DNA of 64,000 nt from UBA6059 sp040219045 (GTDB lineage Bacteria; Bacteroidota; Bacteroidia; Cytophagales; Cyclobacteriaceae): NCBI GenBank assembly GCA_965229505.1, contig OZ245881.1, positions 4,588,001-4,652,000 on the forward strand, written 5' to 3'. Below are positions 9,608 through 17,653 of this stretch, piece after piece. The translations under genes were made by a program, and so were the position numbers. The number at the start of each line of letters is the position of its first letter. Position 1 is the first letter of the stretch. Below the pieces are notes generated by a model, which did not search any database, had not been told where the DNA came from, and saw only the letters and a program-made list of their open reading frames with translations.

Positions 9608-11098
9608 TCATGCCTTTGCTTTGGCGGGAAGTAATAGTTTCAATTCGTTCTTGACCACTTTACCCATGGCATTGCGTGGAAGTTCATCCATGATCTTGTA
9701 GACTCTTGGTACTTTATATCCGGGTAACCTTTCGCTTAACCATGATTTTAGTTCGTCTTCTGTGAGTGTTTGGCTGTTACATATTAGAGCAGCCGCTACT
9801 ATTTCTCCCCATTCCTCATCGGGTAGACCAACTACTGCACAATCTCTGACAACAGAATGAGATCGTAAAACTTCCTCAATTTCTAAAGCGGAAAGCTTGT
9901 AGCCACCAGACTTAATAATGTCGATCGAACTCCGCCCAATAATCTTGTAGCTTCTGTCATTGTAAACAGCCACATCGCCTGTTTTAAACCAACCACCGTC
10001 CGTAAATGCAGCTCGAGTAGCATCTGGTTTGTTCCAGTATTCTTTGAATACATTCGGTCCTTTAACCACTATTTCTCCTTGTTCACCCGGAGTTACTTCA
10101 TTGTATTGTTCATCCATCAGTTTGACCTGTACACCTTCCAGAGGTCGGCCAATATGACCAGGTCTCCTTTCTCCCCGGTAAGGGTTGCTGATCGCCATGC
10201 CCATTTCTGTCATGCCATAACGCTCAAGCAATGTGTGACCACTGATTTCCCTCCACTTGTCAAGTACTGATACAGGTAAGGCGGCAGATCCTGAGACCAT
10301 CAATCTCATTTTATTGAGTCCTTTGGATATAATGTTTTGTTCATCATGATTAAGCGATTCAAAAGCCGAAATCAGCTTGTAATAGATCGTGGGTACTGCC
10401 ATGAATAGGTTGGCCGGGCCACTTGCCAACTTGTTGAGGATGTTCATAGCATCAAACTTCGCAAACTCGCAAGTGGCACCCGACCAGAGCGCGCAGGACA
10501 GTACGTTGATAATGCCATGGACATGGTGCATAGGCAGTACATTGATGATGTGGTCATCTGCGCTCCATTCCCATGCATTGGTCAATGCTGTGATCTGAGC
10601 CTCGATATTGGCGTGCGTAGTGACCACACCCTTGGGTGCACCGGTAGTGCCACTGGTGTAGAGGATCATGGCTCTTCTGTCCAATGAAATGCTTGGTAGC
10701 CGATCTGCTTTTGACAAGGTTTCCTGAGTTGAAATCAACTTAATTCCCAACTTTTGAGCGAGCAGACTGTAGTCTTTAATATATCCTGGATCAACCACAA
10801 GCTGACTGACCTGTGCATCACGAAGTACGTACTCGTGTGATGTGACAGGAGCTATTGGATGTAACGGAACCGCTATGCCTCCTGCACGCCAAATGGCCCA
10901 TTGCACTTTGACATAGTCAAATCCCGGATCGACGACAAAGGCTATTCTTTGTTCCTTGAGGTCAGACTTGCCTTGGAGTAAGGTATGCGCGAACAGCTTA
11001 GACTGCTCTAGTAGCTCTTGATAATTATAAGACTGTCCATCTGCGATGATGGCGATGCGCTCAGGGTAGGTTTGAGCGTTGGAGACTAGTGAAAGCAT
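9608..11098 (-). CDS. Acyl-CoA synthetase, ACSF3/malonyl-CoA-synthetase-like
   Basis: This AMP-forming ligase of the ANL superfamily activates a carboxylic acid to acyl-AMP and then acyl-CoA. The P-loop YTSGTTGAPKG is near residue 148. NVLPMHHVHGIINVLSCALW, shortened here as LPMHHVHG, and LMVSGSAALP plus LERYGMTEMGMA strongly resemble ACSF3/MatB, which use malonate or methylmalonate. The A10 lysine lies in RNAMGKVVKNEL near the C-terminus. The length of 496 is typical. It is a single gene, and the preceding 294-base gap up to the toxin-antitoxin unit holds nothing else I can name. The exact substrate is inferred from the family resemblance. Confidence 0.85.
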   Translation of the reverse strand: MLSLVSNAQTYPERIAIIADGQSYNYQELLEQSKLFAHTLLQGKSDLKEQRIAFVVDPGFDYVKVQWAIWRAGGIAVPLHPIAPVTSHEYVLRDAQVSQLVVDPGYIKDYSLLAQKLGIKLISTQETLSKADRLPSISLDRRAMILYTSGTTGAPKGVVTTHANIEAQITALTNAWEWSADDHIINVLPMHHVHGIINVLSCALWSGATCEFAKFDAMNILNKLASGPANLFMAVPTIYYKLISAFESLNHDEQNIISKGLNKMRLMVSGSAALPVSVLDKWREISGHTLLERYGMTEMGMAISNPYRGERRPGHIGRPLEGVQVKLMDEQYNEVTPGEQGEIVVKGPNVFKEYWNKPDATRAAFTDGGWFKTGDVAVYNDRSYKIIGRSSIDIIKSGGYKLSALEIEEVLRSHSVVRDCAVVGLPDEEWGEIVAAALICNSQTLTEDELKSWLSERLPGYKVPRVYKIMDELPRNAMGKVVKNELKLLLPAKAKA

Positions 11099-11362
11099 TG
11101 ATGATCTTTACCTCAATATACTGCTTAGATCGAAAAAGAAGGCGTTGAAATACTCATAGCCGATGCGTTACAGAAGCGATGAACCTGAGATTAAAATTTG
11201 ACTTTCTTGATTTGCTAATATGAGTTAATCTATGGCACTTCTGTATTCGATGGTTGTTTAGTGATCATCATTCTTAGGTTATTAGAAATTGAAGTAATAG
11301 TTCTCGATATACTTCACTCAAGCAATCTCCTGACAAGAATTGAGTCAATATTTGGTATATTC

Positions 11363-11377
11363 GTACCATATTGGTAC
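11363..11377. promoter_or_regulatory. Palindromic operator candidate of the toxin-antitoxin unit
   Basis: GTACCA and TGGTAC flank TAT, and a further GGTAT..GTACC pair overlaps on the left. The site lies 16 bases before the antitoxin ATG, where autorepression by a Phd/YefM-type antitoxin is expected. Confidence 0.55.
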
Positions 11378-11392
11378 ACATAAGTAAATACT

Positions 11393-11644
11393 ATGTTGGT
11401 AATAAGTAGTAGAGAATTTCGGCAGAATCAGAAAATGTATTTTGAAAAGGCAGATCAGGGTGAGCAAATCATTGTGCAGAGAGGAAAAGATAGGGCGTAC
11501 GCCCTGACACCAGTTGAAGCAGGTGACCAATATTTTACAAGTGCGATGATCAAACGGATCAAAGAAAGTATAGACCAGGTATCAGCAGGGCAAACTAAGA
11601 ATATCAGTACATCTGGAGAGATTGATGAACTTCTAGGGCTATGA
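11393..11644 (+). CDS. Antitoxin, Phd/YefM family
   Basis: The 83-residue protein begins MLVISSREFRQNQKMYFEKA, the dimeric DNA-binding half of the Phd/YefM fold. It continues with GEQIIVQRGKDRAYALTPV, typical of these antitoxins. The C-terminal half, from about residue 50, should wrap the toxin. Its stop overlaps the toxin ATG by four bases (ATGA), giving tight co-translation. The palindrome just upstream is the likely autoregulatory site. The pairing and gene order match type II modules of the YefM-YoeB class. Confidence 0.88.
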   Translation: MLVISSREFRQNQKMYFEKADQGEQIIVQRGKDRAYALTPVEAGDQYFTSAMIKRIKESIDQVSAGQTKNISTSGEIDELLGL

Positions 11645-11919
11645 GTTACGTGCTCAAGTTCACGGCCAACGCACTTGAGGATATAGAAAAACACAAAAAA
11701 GCAGGAGATCAAGCAACCCTTAAGAAGATTCAACGGTTGCTAAATGAACTCAGAGTACACCCTGCTAAAGGCACAGGTAAGCCTGAAAGGCTGAAGCATG
11801 AACTTGAAGGCCTTTATTCAAGGAGAATCAATAGAAAACATCGTTTGGTTTATTCCATTGATGAATCTGTTGTCTTAGTTTACATTCTGAGTGCTTATGA
11901 TCACTACGGAGATAAATAA
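11641..11919 (+). CDS. Toxin, YoeB/RelE superfamily mRNA interferase
   Basis: The 92-residue protein has the YoeB pattern: KKIQRLLNELRVHPAKGTGKPE, then LEGLYSRRINRKHRLVYSI, then a C-terminal YDHYGDK containing the His-Tyr pair that ends most YoeB proteins. YoeB cleaves mRNA in the ribosomal A site when not bound by its antitoxin. The likely catalytic residues (Glu, Arg, His, Tyr) appear present, so the toxin looks intact. It ends three bases before the convergent moeA stop. Confidence 0.9.
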   Translation: MSYVLKFTANALEDIEKHKKAGDQATLKKIQRLLNELRVHPAKGTGKPERLKHELEGLYSRRINRKHRLVYSIDESVVLVYILSAYDHYGDK

Positions 11920-11922
11920 GCT

Positions 11923-13131
11923 CTAAATCAAGCCCTGCCGATAAGTCAGGATCGGATACTTCTCACCTTTGTAGTAATCATCTTTGCCAATTGGAAGCTC
12001 AATAAAGGCATCTGAATCCACCAGATTAGCCAGATCACCAGATCCATTGCCTCTGACAGGGTGGGCAATGATTTCTCCGGTAGGAGTAAAGTCAAGTTTT
12101 ACCTCGATAAAATACGTGAGATTGGGCTTGAAGTGGACATCAGCGCCCAATACAGCGTAAGGCGCATTAAGCTCAGCAATCTGTATTGATTGATTGAGCC
12201 AGGTCTTGAAGTAGCGTTGCATGCACATAAAGCTTGAGACAGGATTTCCCGGGAATGCAAATACAGTGGCTTTATCCTGATAAGACCCAAACCAGAATGG
12301 CTTACCCGGTCGTTGGCTTACGCGATGAAAATGCTTCTCTACACCTAATTCTTCCAAGGCCTGCGGTAAGAAGTCAAATTTACCTTTGGAGACACCACCA
12401 CTCAATATGACGAGCTCATAGTCATTGAGGATCTTGCGCAGCTCATGAATAATGGTATCGTATTCATCATCCAGATGCGCCATATCTACTTCAGCTCCGT
12501 AGTAAGACAAGGCTGTTTTCAGGCGATAGATGTTGCTCTTTCTAATCTGGTGTGCCAGGGGCTGTTCATCAATTTCCACCAATTCATCTCCAGTGGAGAT
12601 GATGATGGTCTTGGGCAGCCGGCTCACCTCGACTTTGCTTTTTCCGACAGTGGCACAAACGCCTATTTCAGTAGAGGAGAGCACCTTACCGCACTTGATG
12701 ACCACATCGCCAGCTTTCCTGTCAAAGCCCTTGAAATGGATGTTTTGCTGCCTGGTAAGAGGTTTGTCATTGACCGTTGCATGATCATCCAGGATTTCGA
12801 TTTCCTCATAGGGGATTACCGTGTCCAGGCCTTGTGGCATGATCGCGCCAGTCATTACTTCCAGGCATTGGCCAGAAGCAGTCAATGTAATTTGTGCTGC
12901 TCCTGCTGCAGCCACGCCTGCGATTTTGTAGGTTCTAAGCCCTTTCTCATATTCAGAAAACTGAATGGCAATGCCGTCCATGGTGACACGATCATAAGGT
13001 GGCATATCACGATCTGCCGAGATGTCTTCTCTCAACACCCTGCCGATACCTTCACTCAATGGGATAGTTGTGGTGCCAAAGTCTCTGGCTTTTTTGGTTA
13101 CAATCTCTAATGCCTCGGCTACACTAATCAT
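11923..13131 (-). CDS. moeA: Molybdopterin molybdenumtransferase MoeA
   Basis: MoeA inserts molybdate into adenylylated molybdopterin to give the active Mo cofactor. The 402-residue protein has all the usual parts: PPYDRVTMDG near residue 43 (normally PPFDNSAMDG, so variant here), MTGAIMPQGLDTVIPYEE, the MoCF-type SGGVSKGKFD (about 245-255), GKPFWFG, and FPGNPVSSFM. The C-terminal beta domain follows. It diverges from the sufS-sufU-moaD-moaE operon, and the shared 157-base gap holds a TAnnTTTG box for moeA. The cofactor is presumably for the cox-like hydroxylase 10 kb away. Confidence 0.96.
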   Translation of the reverse strand: MISVAEALEIVTKKARDFGTTTIPLSEGIGRVLREDISADRDMPPYDRVTMDGIAIQFSEYEKGLRTYKIAGVAAAGAAQITLTASGQCLEVMTGAIMPQGLDTVIPYEEIEILDDHATVNDKPLTRQQNIHFKGFDRKAGDVVIKCGKVLSSTEIGVCATVGKSKVEVSRLPKTIIISTGDELVEIDEQPLAHQIRKSNIYRLKTALSYYGAEVDMAHLDDEYDTIIHELRKILNDYELVILSGGVSKGKFDFLPQALEELGVEKHFHRVSQRPGKPFWFGSYQDKATVFAFPGNPVSSFMCMQRYFKTWLNQSIQIAELNAPYAVLGADVHFKPNLTYFIEVKLDFTPTGEIIAHPVRGNGSGDLANLVDSDAFIELPIGKDDYYKGEKYPILTYRQGLI

Positions 13132-13166
13132 AGAACTGGGGTTATCAATTAATCATTCCTTTATGT

Positions 13167-13174
13167 CAAAGCTA
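13167..13174 (-). promoter_or_regulatory. -7 promoter box for moeA
   Basis: On the minus strand TAGCTTTG fits TAnnTTTG exactly, 36 bases before the moeA ATG. No convincing -33 box is seen. Confidence 0.45.
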
Positions 13175-13288
13175 TGCGCTTTACAATTGAAATAATTAGA
13201 GTTTATTTGTCTTATTGAGTGCATCAAAACAACGAATGCAATGACTTTATTGTTAGCTCAATAATCTAACGGAAATATAGGTTCAATT

Positions 13289-14488
13289 TTGAATTCATAT
13301 AGATCACAGTTTCCCGTATTTGACAAGTATCCGGAATTGGCTTATCTGGACAATGCCGCCACTACCCAGCGCCCTCAGGTCGTCATCGATGCTATCACCC
13401 AGTTTTATAGTTACGAAAATGCCAATATCCATCGTGGTATCTATGATCTGAGTAATCAGGCTACCGCCAAATATGAGGCGGCAAGGACGGCAGTAGCCAA
13501 ATTCCTGGGAGCTGATGACCCTCAGAATATCGCCTTTACCAAGGGGACTACAGAATCGGTGAATATTGTAGCTCAGTCCTTTTTGGCGGATCGACTCCAT
13601 CCTGGAGACAATATTGTCGTGTCGATACTTGAGCATCATGCCAACTTCATTCCCTGGCAGATATTGGCTAAGTCCAAAGGTGCGGAGTTAAGAATTATAC
13701 CCATCGATGAATATGGAGATTTGGATCTGGGTGTCTACAATAGTCTGGTTGACCGTCGCACGAAGATGGTGGCCGTAAGCCACATCTCCAATACCCTGGG
13801 TACGATCAATGATATTGCCGAGTTGATTGCGGTTGCGCATGCCAAGGGAGCTCCCGTGACGATCGATGCTGCACAAAGTGCCAGCCTTTACCCATTGGAT
13901 GCCGGGGCGTTGGATTGTGATTTCCTCGCATTCTCAGGACATAAGATTTTTGGTCCGTTTGGTATCGGTGTGCTCTATGTGAGCGATCGCTTCCTATCGG
14001 AAATCAAGCCGTACAACTATGGTGGTGGGATGATCAGGGAGGTGACAGTCGAGGAGACCACCTTTGCGAAATACCCTTTCAATCTGGAAGCTGGCACTGG
14101 CAATGTCGGAGGTGTTATCGGGCTGCACGCTGCGATTGAGTTCTTGAATAATATTGATAGAGTGACTGCTCGTAAGGATTTGGTTGACTTATCGGAATCT
14201 ACCTTGCAGATGCTGCACTCTATTCCAGAGGTGACTATTGTCAAACAACCACGGCAGCATTCGGGGATATTTTCTCTGACTGTCAAGGGCATTCATCCCC
14301 ATGATGTGGCGTCCTTCCTCAACAAAGACGGAATCGCCGTGCGGGCTGGAATGCATTGCACACAGCCACTTCTCGAGTCCATTGGGGTACCGGCTACTGT
14401 ACGTATATCGCTCTCCATCTACAATGAGCGTTCGGAGATCGATAGGTTAAAGTCATCACTAATGGATTTGATAAAATTTTGGTCATGA
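13289..14488 (+). CDS. sufS: Cysteine desulfurase, SufS type
   Basis: This PLP enzyme takes sulfur from cysteine and holds it as a persulfide. The PLP lysine is K219 in FSGHKIFGPFG, and the catalytic Cys is C357 in RAGMHCTQP, the SufS (group II) pattern. The 399 residues are normal. The start is the TTG at 13289, because the only other in-frame candidates before the TAA at 13262 are ATT/ATA codons. The gene overlaps sufU by four bases (ATGA) and leads moaD and moaE. It is therefore probably the sulfur source for molybdopterin synthesis or Moco sulfuration, in addition to or instead of Fe-S cluster assembly. The full suf operon is not here. Confidence 0.9.
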   Translation: MNSYRSQFPVFDKYPELAYLDNAATTQRPQVVIDAITQFYSYENANIHRGIYDLSNQATAKYEAARTAVAKFLGADDPQNIAFTKGTTESVNIVAQSFLADRLHPGDNIVVSILEHHANFIPWQILAKSKGAELRIIPIDEYGDLDLGVYNSLVDRRTKMVAVSHISNTLGTINDIAELIAVAHAKGAPVTIDAAQSASLYPLDAGALDCDFLAFSGHKIFGPFGIGVLYVSDRFLSEIKPYNYGGGMIREVTVEETTFAKYPFNLEAGTGNVGGVIGLHAAIEFLNNIDRVTARKDLVDLSESTLQMLHSIPEVTIVKQPRQHSGIFSLTVKGIHPHDVASFLNKDGIAVRAGMHCTQPLLESIGVPATVRISLSIYNERSEIDRLKSSLMDLIKFWS

Positions 14489-14910
14489 CAAAGGAGGAAG
14501 TACAAGCGCTATATCGTCAGCAGATCCTACCGGAAAACAAAGCGCCGTATCATTTCGAGAAAGTGGAATCAGCGCGTGCGGTCAAAGCCTATAATCCAAT
14601 GTGTGGCGACAAATATGAACTGTACATAGGGGGGAAGGAAGGGATGCTGGACGAACTTCATTTTCATGGCTTTGGATGTGCTATATCAAAAGCATCGACT
14701 TCCATACTGCTGAAAAAGGTAGAGGGGATGTCTTATTGGGATGCTGCGGAGTACTGCCACAGCTTCCTCAAGGCACTCGATTCATTAGATAGTAGCGACT
14801 TATCCGATGAGGAGTTGAAAGTACTCGTAGAATTGAAAAACTTTGAAGGAAGAGTAGATTGTATCAAATTGAGTTGGGAAGCATTACTGGAGGAATTGAA
14901 AAATGACTGA
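14485..14910 (+). CDS. sufU: SufU-like zinc-dependent sulfurtransferase
   Basis: SufU accepts the persulfide from SufS and passes the sulfur on. The 141-residue protein has the zinc ligands of the family: C40 and D42 in NPMCGD, C65 in GFGCAIS, and C126 in RVDCIKLSW. These positions match those known for the Gram-positive SufU almost one for one. The ATG at 14485 is used because it gives an ATGA overlap with the sufS stop; the TTG six bases upstream is less likely. The moaD ATG lies inside the last codons of sufU. The gene order points to MoaD as the final sulfur acceptor. Confidence 0.9.
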   Translation: MTKEEVQALYRQQILPENKAPYHFEKVESARAVKAYNPMCGDKYELYIGGKEGMLDELHFHGFGCAISKASTSILLKKVEGMSYWDAAEYCHSFLKALDSLDSSDLSDEELKVLVELKNFEGRVDCIKLSWEALLEELKND

Positions 14911-15160
14911 AATAACAATGGAGATCAAACTGGTTGCCTATGGGATCGCCAGGGATATACTCGGAGGTGGCTCGAAAGCCTATCAGATTCAACCCGAAAG
15001 CAAAATTGCCGACCTCAAGCAAAAGTTAATTAATGACTTTCCAGAATTTGAGAAGCTGAGAAGTTTGAAATTTGCCATCAATGAGGAATATCAGCCCGAC
15101 GACTATGTTATCGACGCAGATGATGAAGTGGTAATTATTCCGCCGGTGAGCGGAGGTTAA
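14903..15160 (+). CDS. moaD: Molybdopterin synthase small subunit MoaD
   Basis: MoaD is a ubiquitin-fold sulfur carrier. Its C-terminal Gly-Gly is adenylylated and then thiocarboxylated, and with MoaE it converts cPMP to molybdopterin. The 85-residue protein ends VSGG, as required. The start at 14903 overlaps the sufU stop; an alternative ATG at 14918 (MEIKLVAYG) would give a more usual 80 residues. No MoeB adenylyltransferase is seen in the window. Confidence 0.92.
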   Translation: MTEITMEIKLVAYGIARDILGGGSKAYQIQPESKIADLKQKLINDFPEFEKLRSLKFAINEEYQPDDYVIDADDEVVIIPPVSGG

Positions 15161-15213
15161 TAGATTTGAACTGATAGATGACCGTTTATAACTGACCTTT
15201 GGTGGTCTAGCCT

Positions 15214-15630
15214 ATGATAGATATTCAGATCCTTGATACACCACTTTCACCTGCTCAATGCGAAGAAGCAGTGGCAGATGATGCTGCTGGAGGCACGGTC
15301 GTATTTGTAGGTACGGTAAGAAATCAGACTAGAGGTAAGAAGGTAGTATCGCTGGAGTTTGAGTCCTATATCCCAATGGCCAAAAAGGAGATGATGAAAA
15401 TTGCGGAGCAGGTCGAACAACGATGGTCAGCGCTTCATGTGTGTATCCATCACCGCGTGGGAAAACTGGCAGTAGGAGAGTTGCCTGTGATTATTGCGGT
15501 AGCTACACCACACCGCAAGGCGGCTTTCGAGGCTTGTGAATATGCTATCGACACTTTGAAAGAAACCGTGCCCATCTGGAAGAAGGAAGTCTTCGAAGAC
15601 GGGGAAGTGTGGGTGGCGGCACATCCATAG
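15214..15630 (+). CDS. moaE: Molybdopterin synthase catalytic subunit MoaE
   Basis: MoaE binds precursor Z (cPMP) and uses thiocarboxylated MoaD to add the two dithiolene sulfurs. Diagnostic text is present: GGTVVFVGTVRNQTRG (about residues 27-42), HRVGKLAVGE, ATPHRKAAFEACEYAID, and KETVPIWKKEVFEDG with the catalytic lysine region. The 138 residues are normal. It follows moaD after 53 bases and closes the operon; a hairpin lies 20 bases downstream. Confidence 0.95.
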   Translation: MIDIQILDTPLSPAQCEEAVADDAAGGTVVFVGTVRNQTRGKKVVSLEFESYIPMAKKEMMKIAEQVEQRWSALHVCIHHRVGKLAVGELPVIIAVATPHRKAAFEACEYAIDTLKETVPIWKKEVFEDGEVWVAAHP

Positions 15631-15649
15631 TCTCATGCTAAGAATGCAA

Positions 15650-15677
15650 AAAGCCTTCCTGAAATCAGAAAGGCTTT
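15650..15677. terminator. Hairpin between moaE and the fasciclin gene
   Basis: AAAGCCTT and AAGGCTTT pair around a 12-base loop. On the minus strand the stem runs into a five-T tract, so it works best as the fasciclin gene terminator and may also stop moaE transcripts. Confidence 0.65.
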
Positions 15678-15703
15678 CGCATAGTCTAATTGATAAGCAT
15701 CAA

Positions 15704-16216
15704 TTACATGCCTGGAGGTAAGATCACCGCATCGATAACATGCACCACACCATTACTCGCGATTATGTCTGCATTCACGACGCTTGCACCATTCACTTTA
15801 GCTCCACCCGTGGTGGTGATGGTCACTTCGGCACCATTGACTGTCTCAGCCTTCATTCCATTTTTCAAATCTGTTGACTTGACACTACCGGCTACCACGT
15901 GGTAAGTAAGGATAGCTACTAATTTATCTTTGTTCTCAGGCTTGAGCAACATGTCCAATGTTCCGGCAGGTAGAGCTGCAAATGCATCATTAGTAGGTGC
16001 AAATACCGTGAAAGGCCCTGTTCCGGATAGTGTTTCTACCAATCCACCAGCTTTTACCGCGGCTACTAGTGTAGATAAGGCGTCAGTACCAACGGCCAGC
16101 TCAACTATCGTTTTATCCTGAGGGGCTTTTTCATTTCCGGTAGTTCCAGCTATCGCAGTTGTCAATGAAGCTGCTGCTACGACTAAGCCAAGAATTGTAA
16201 TTTTTAATCTGTTCAT
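15704..16216 (-). CDS. Secreted fasciclin (FAS1) domain protein
   Basis: The signal peptide is residues 1-23 (hydrophobic, ending AIAG). A single FAS1 domain follows: TIVELAVGTDALSTLVAAV, then the H1 motif GPFTVFAPTNDAFAALP, TYHVVAGSV, and the H2-like ending NGVVHVIDAVILP. FAS1 proteins mediate adhesion in matrix or surface settings. The length of 170 is usual for the small bacterial form. No lipobox or sorting domain is present, so it should be periplasmic or released. It is a single gene with its own promoter box upstream. Confidence 0.93.
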   Translation of the reverse strand: MNRLKITILGLVVAAASLTTAIAGTTGNEKAPQDKTIVELAVGTDALSTLVAAVKAGGLVETLSGTGPFTVFAPTNDAFAALPAGTLDMLLKPENKDKLVAILTYHVVAGSVKSTDLKNGMKAETVNGAEVTITTTGGAKVNGASVVNADIIASNGVVHVIDAVILPPGM

Positions 16217-16293
16217 AATTGTCTTTTTAGAGTTTAGGCAGTCAGAACAGAGTGTTTGTATAAATGTTTAACCATCTATTATAAAAAGTTAAA

Positions 16294-16301
16294 CAAAGTT
16301 A
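16294..16301 (-). promoter_or_regulatory. -7 promoter box for the fasciclin gene
   Basis: On the minus strand TAACTTTG fits TAnnTTTG exactly, 78 bases before the ATG, leaving a leader of about 70 bases. Confidence 0.4.
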
Positions 16302-16315
16302 AATAATCAAGCCGA

Positions 16316-16612
16316 TTAATTTATTGCCAGGTAAGTCTCCAGCTCAAATCTGATTTTACCCTCTTTCATGTACTTGGTCCAGTCGACAGTAACACCAGCA
16401 AAGTCCTTGCTCTCCATACAGTCCAGGTGTGACTGTTGGGTATCCCAAATCATGTATGTGCAGATATGAGTTTCATTCTCTGCTAAGAGTGACTTTAGCT
16501 CAATCAGCCCTGGCTGATTCTTAAAAATACTGGTCGAAGCTTTTGACATCTTGAGCACATCCTCTTTCACGGTAGGGTCGTCGATGAATGTGCGAGTGAT
16601 TACGTAGTACAT
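16316..16612 (-). CDS. Antibiotic-biosynthesis-monooxygenase-like protein (dimeric alpha-beta barrel)
   Basis: The 98-residue protein has the ABM-family look: an N-terminal strand MYYVITRTFI, a helix with KASTSIFKNQPGLIELKSL, ICTYMIWDTQQSHLDCMES, and a final strand. The fold is that of small heme-free monooxygenases and of many uncharacterised barrels. The active-site residues are not conserved enough to name a substrate. It lies 12 bases after the DoxX-like gene and probably belongs to its operon. Confidence 0.7.
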   Translation of the reverse strand: MYYVITRTFIDDPTVKEDVLKMSKASTSIFKNQPGLIELKSLLAENETHICTYMIWDTQQSHLDCMESKDFAGVTVDWTKYMKEGKIRFELETYLAIN

Positions 16613-16624
16613 AGGACTTGAGGA

Positions 16625-16969
16625 TTAGTTTTTCGTAAGTTGGTTTTGCATATGGATCACGCCATAGGCCATGACAATGAAGAGCAGAGATACTATACCG
16701 AAAATGAGCATTTGATTAGCGAATACGGCAATGGATGCCAGTATGAAAGTAAGTAGCATTACCCACGCTCCCTTTGTTCTCGTCCTGGCGGGTATCAACA
16801 GGACACCTCCGATAAGCTGTACTAACCCTAGAATGGTTGTAGCGGTGGCATTCATTCCGATGGCAGCAAATAGCTCTATGTCCTCCGGTTGCTGAGCTAG
16901 CTTGAAAGCGCCAGTAGCAATGCTCAGTAGCGTGATCAATATCCAGTTGACTTTCAGTGCAGTTTTCAT
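16625..16969 (-). CDS. DoxX-like small membrane protein
   Basis: The ATG at 16969 gives 114 residues with four predicted membrane segments: WILITLLSIATGAF, TTILGLVQLIGGVLLIP, WVMLLTFILASIAVFA and MLIFGIVSLLFIVMAYG. This is the DoxX/DoxD-like layout. A longer TTG form at 17029 would overlap the araC-type gene but has no family support. Family members are linked loosely to redox stress and membrane integrity. The gene lies between the AraC regulator and the ABM-like gene, in one direction. Confidence 0.75.
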   Translation of the reverse strand: MKTALKVNWILITLLSIATGAFKLAQQPEDIELFAAIGMNATATTILGLVQLIGGVLLIPARTRTKGAWVMLLTFILASIAVFANQMLIFGIVSLLFIVMAYGVIHMQNQLTKN

Positions 16970-17021
16970 GAATAGCGAATGATTTATTTTCTCAAAACTA
17001 GGCGAGAATACCCAGCCGGAC

Positions 17022-17378
17022 TTATTCAAAATTGCTATTCTCGATTTGACGGTTGTTTCGATACACGGATGGTGATATGCCTACCCGTCGCTTGAAGAGT
17101 GAGGAAAAGGAGGGGAGGCTTTCAAAACCTACGCTGTGACATGTTTTAGCTACGGTACTGCCAGAGGCCAATTTCTGTTTAGCTACCGCAATACGCTTGT
17201 GAATGAGATATTGATATGGAGAAGTGCCATACGCCTCTTTGAATAATCGGAGGAAGTGGTACTTCGACAAATGCACCTGCTCAGAAATCTTATTGAGGTT
17301 GATGGGTTCGGCATAATATCTGTCTATCAGGATTTTGGCATCTTTAATACGTTTGTACAGGTAGAATTTAGGATACAT
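17022..17378 (-). CDS. AraC-family transcriptional regulator, DNA-binding domain only
   Basis: The 118-residue protein consists almost wholly of the two helix-turn-helix motifs of AraC/XylS regulators: LNKISEQVHLSKYHFLRLFKEAYGTSPYQYLI, given here only as LSKYHFLRLF, and CHSVGFESLPSFSSLFKRRVG with the conserved GF.S...F..F pattern. No ligand-binding domain is attached, as in SoxS/MarA. It likely controls the two following genes (DoxX-like and ABM-like). The ligand and signal are unknown. Confidence 0.88.
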   Translation of the reverse strand: MYPKFYLYKRIKDAKILIDRYYAEPINLNKISEQVHLSKYHFLRLFKEAYGTSPYQYLIHKRIAVAKQKLASGSTVAKTCHSVGFESLPSFSSLFKRRVGISPSVYRNNRQIENSNFE

Positions 17379-17621
17379 GATCTACATTGTCTGCTCCGCT
17401 TAATTACAATCTAAGCAACTCTCACCCTCAATCATAGATTAGGAATAGCACTTCGCCATCCTGCGTCCACTTGGCTCGATAGGCTGGAGACAAGGCTTTT
17501 GCTTTCATCCAAACCAGCGATATTAACTTTCTCGATAGGATCGCAAGTCACGGTTAGGGGATTGATGACAACTTTTGACATTATTGGCTATATGTCATTT
17601 ATGTAACGAACTGATGTTTTC

Positions 17622-17629
17622 TATTTTTG
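17622..17629 (+). promoter_or_regulatory. -7 promoter box for the second FtsX permease
   Basis: TATTTTTG fits TAnnTTTG and is 25 bases before the ATG at 17654. The rest of the 275-base gap behind the araC gene shows nothing I can name. Confidence 0.4.
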
Positions 17630-17653
17630 GAAGGTTGACCTTATACCCGTTCA

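Noticed and set aside
12445..13110. 221-residue open frame on the plus strand
   Set aside because: It is antisense to moeA, with no family text or promoter; moeA is certain.
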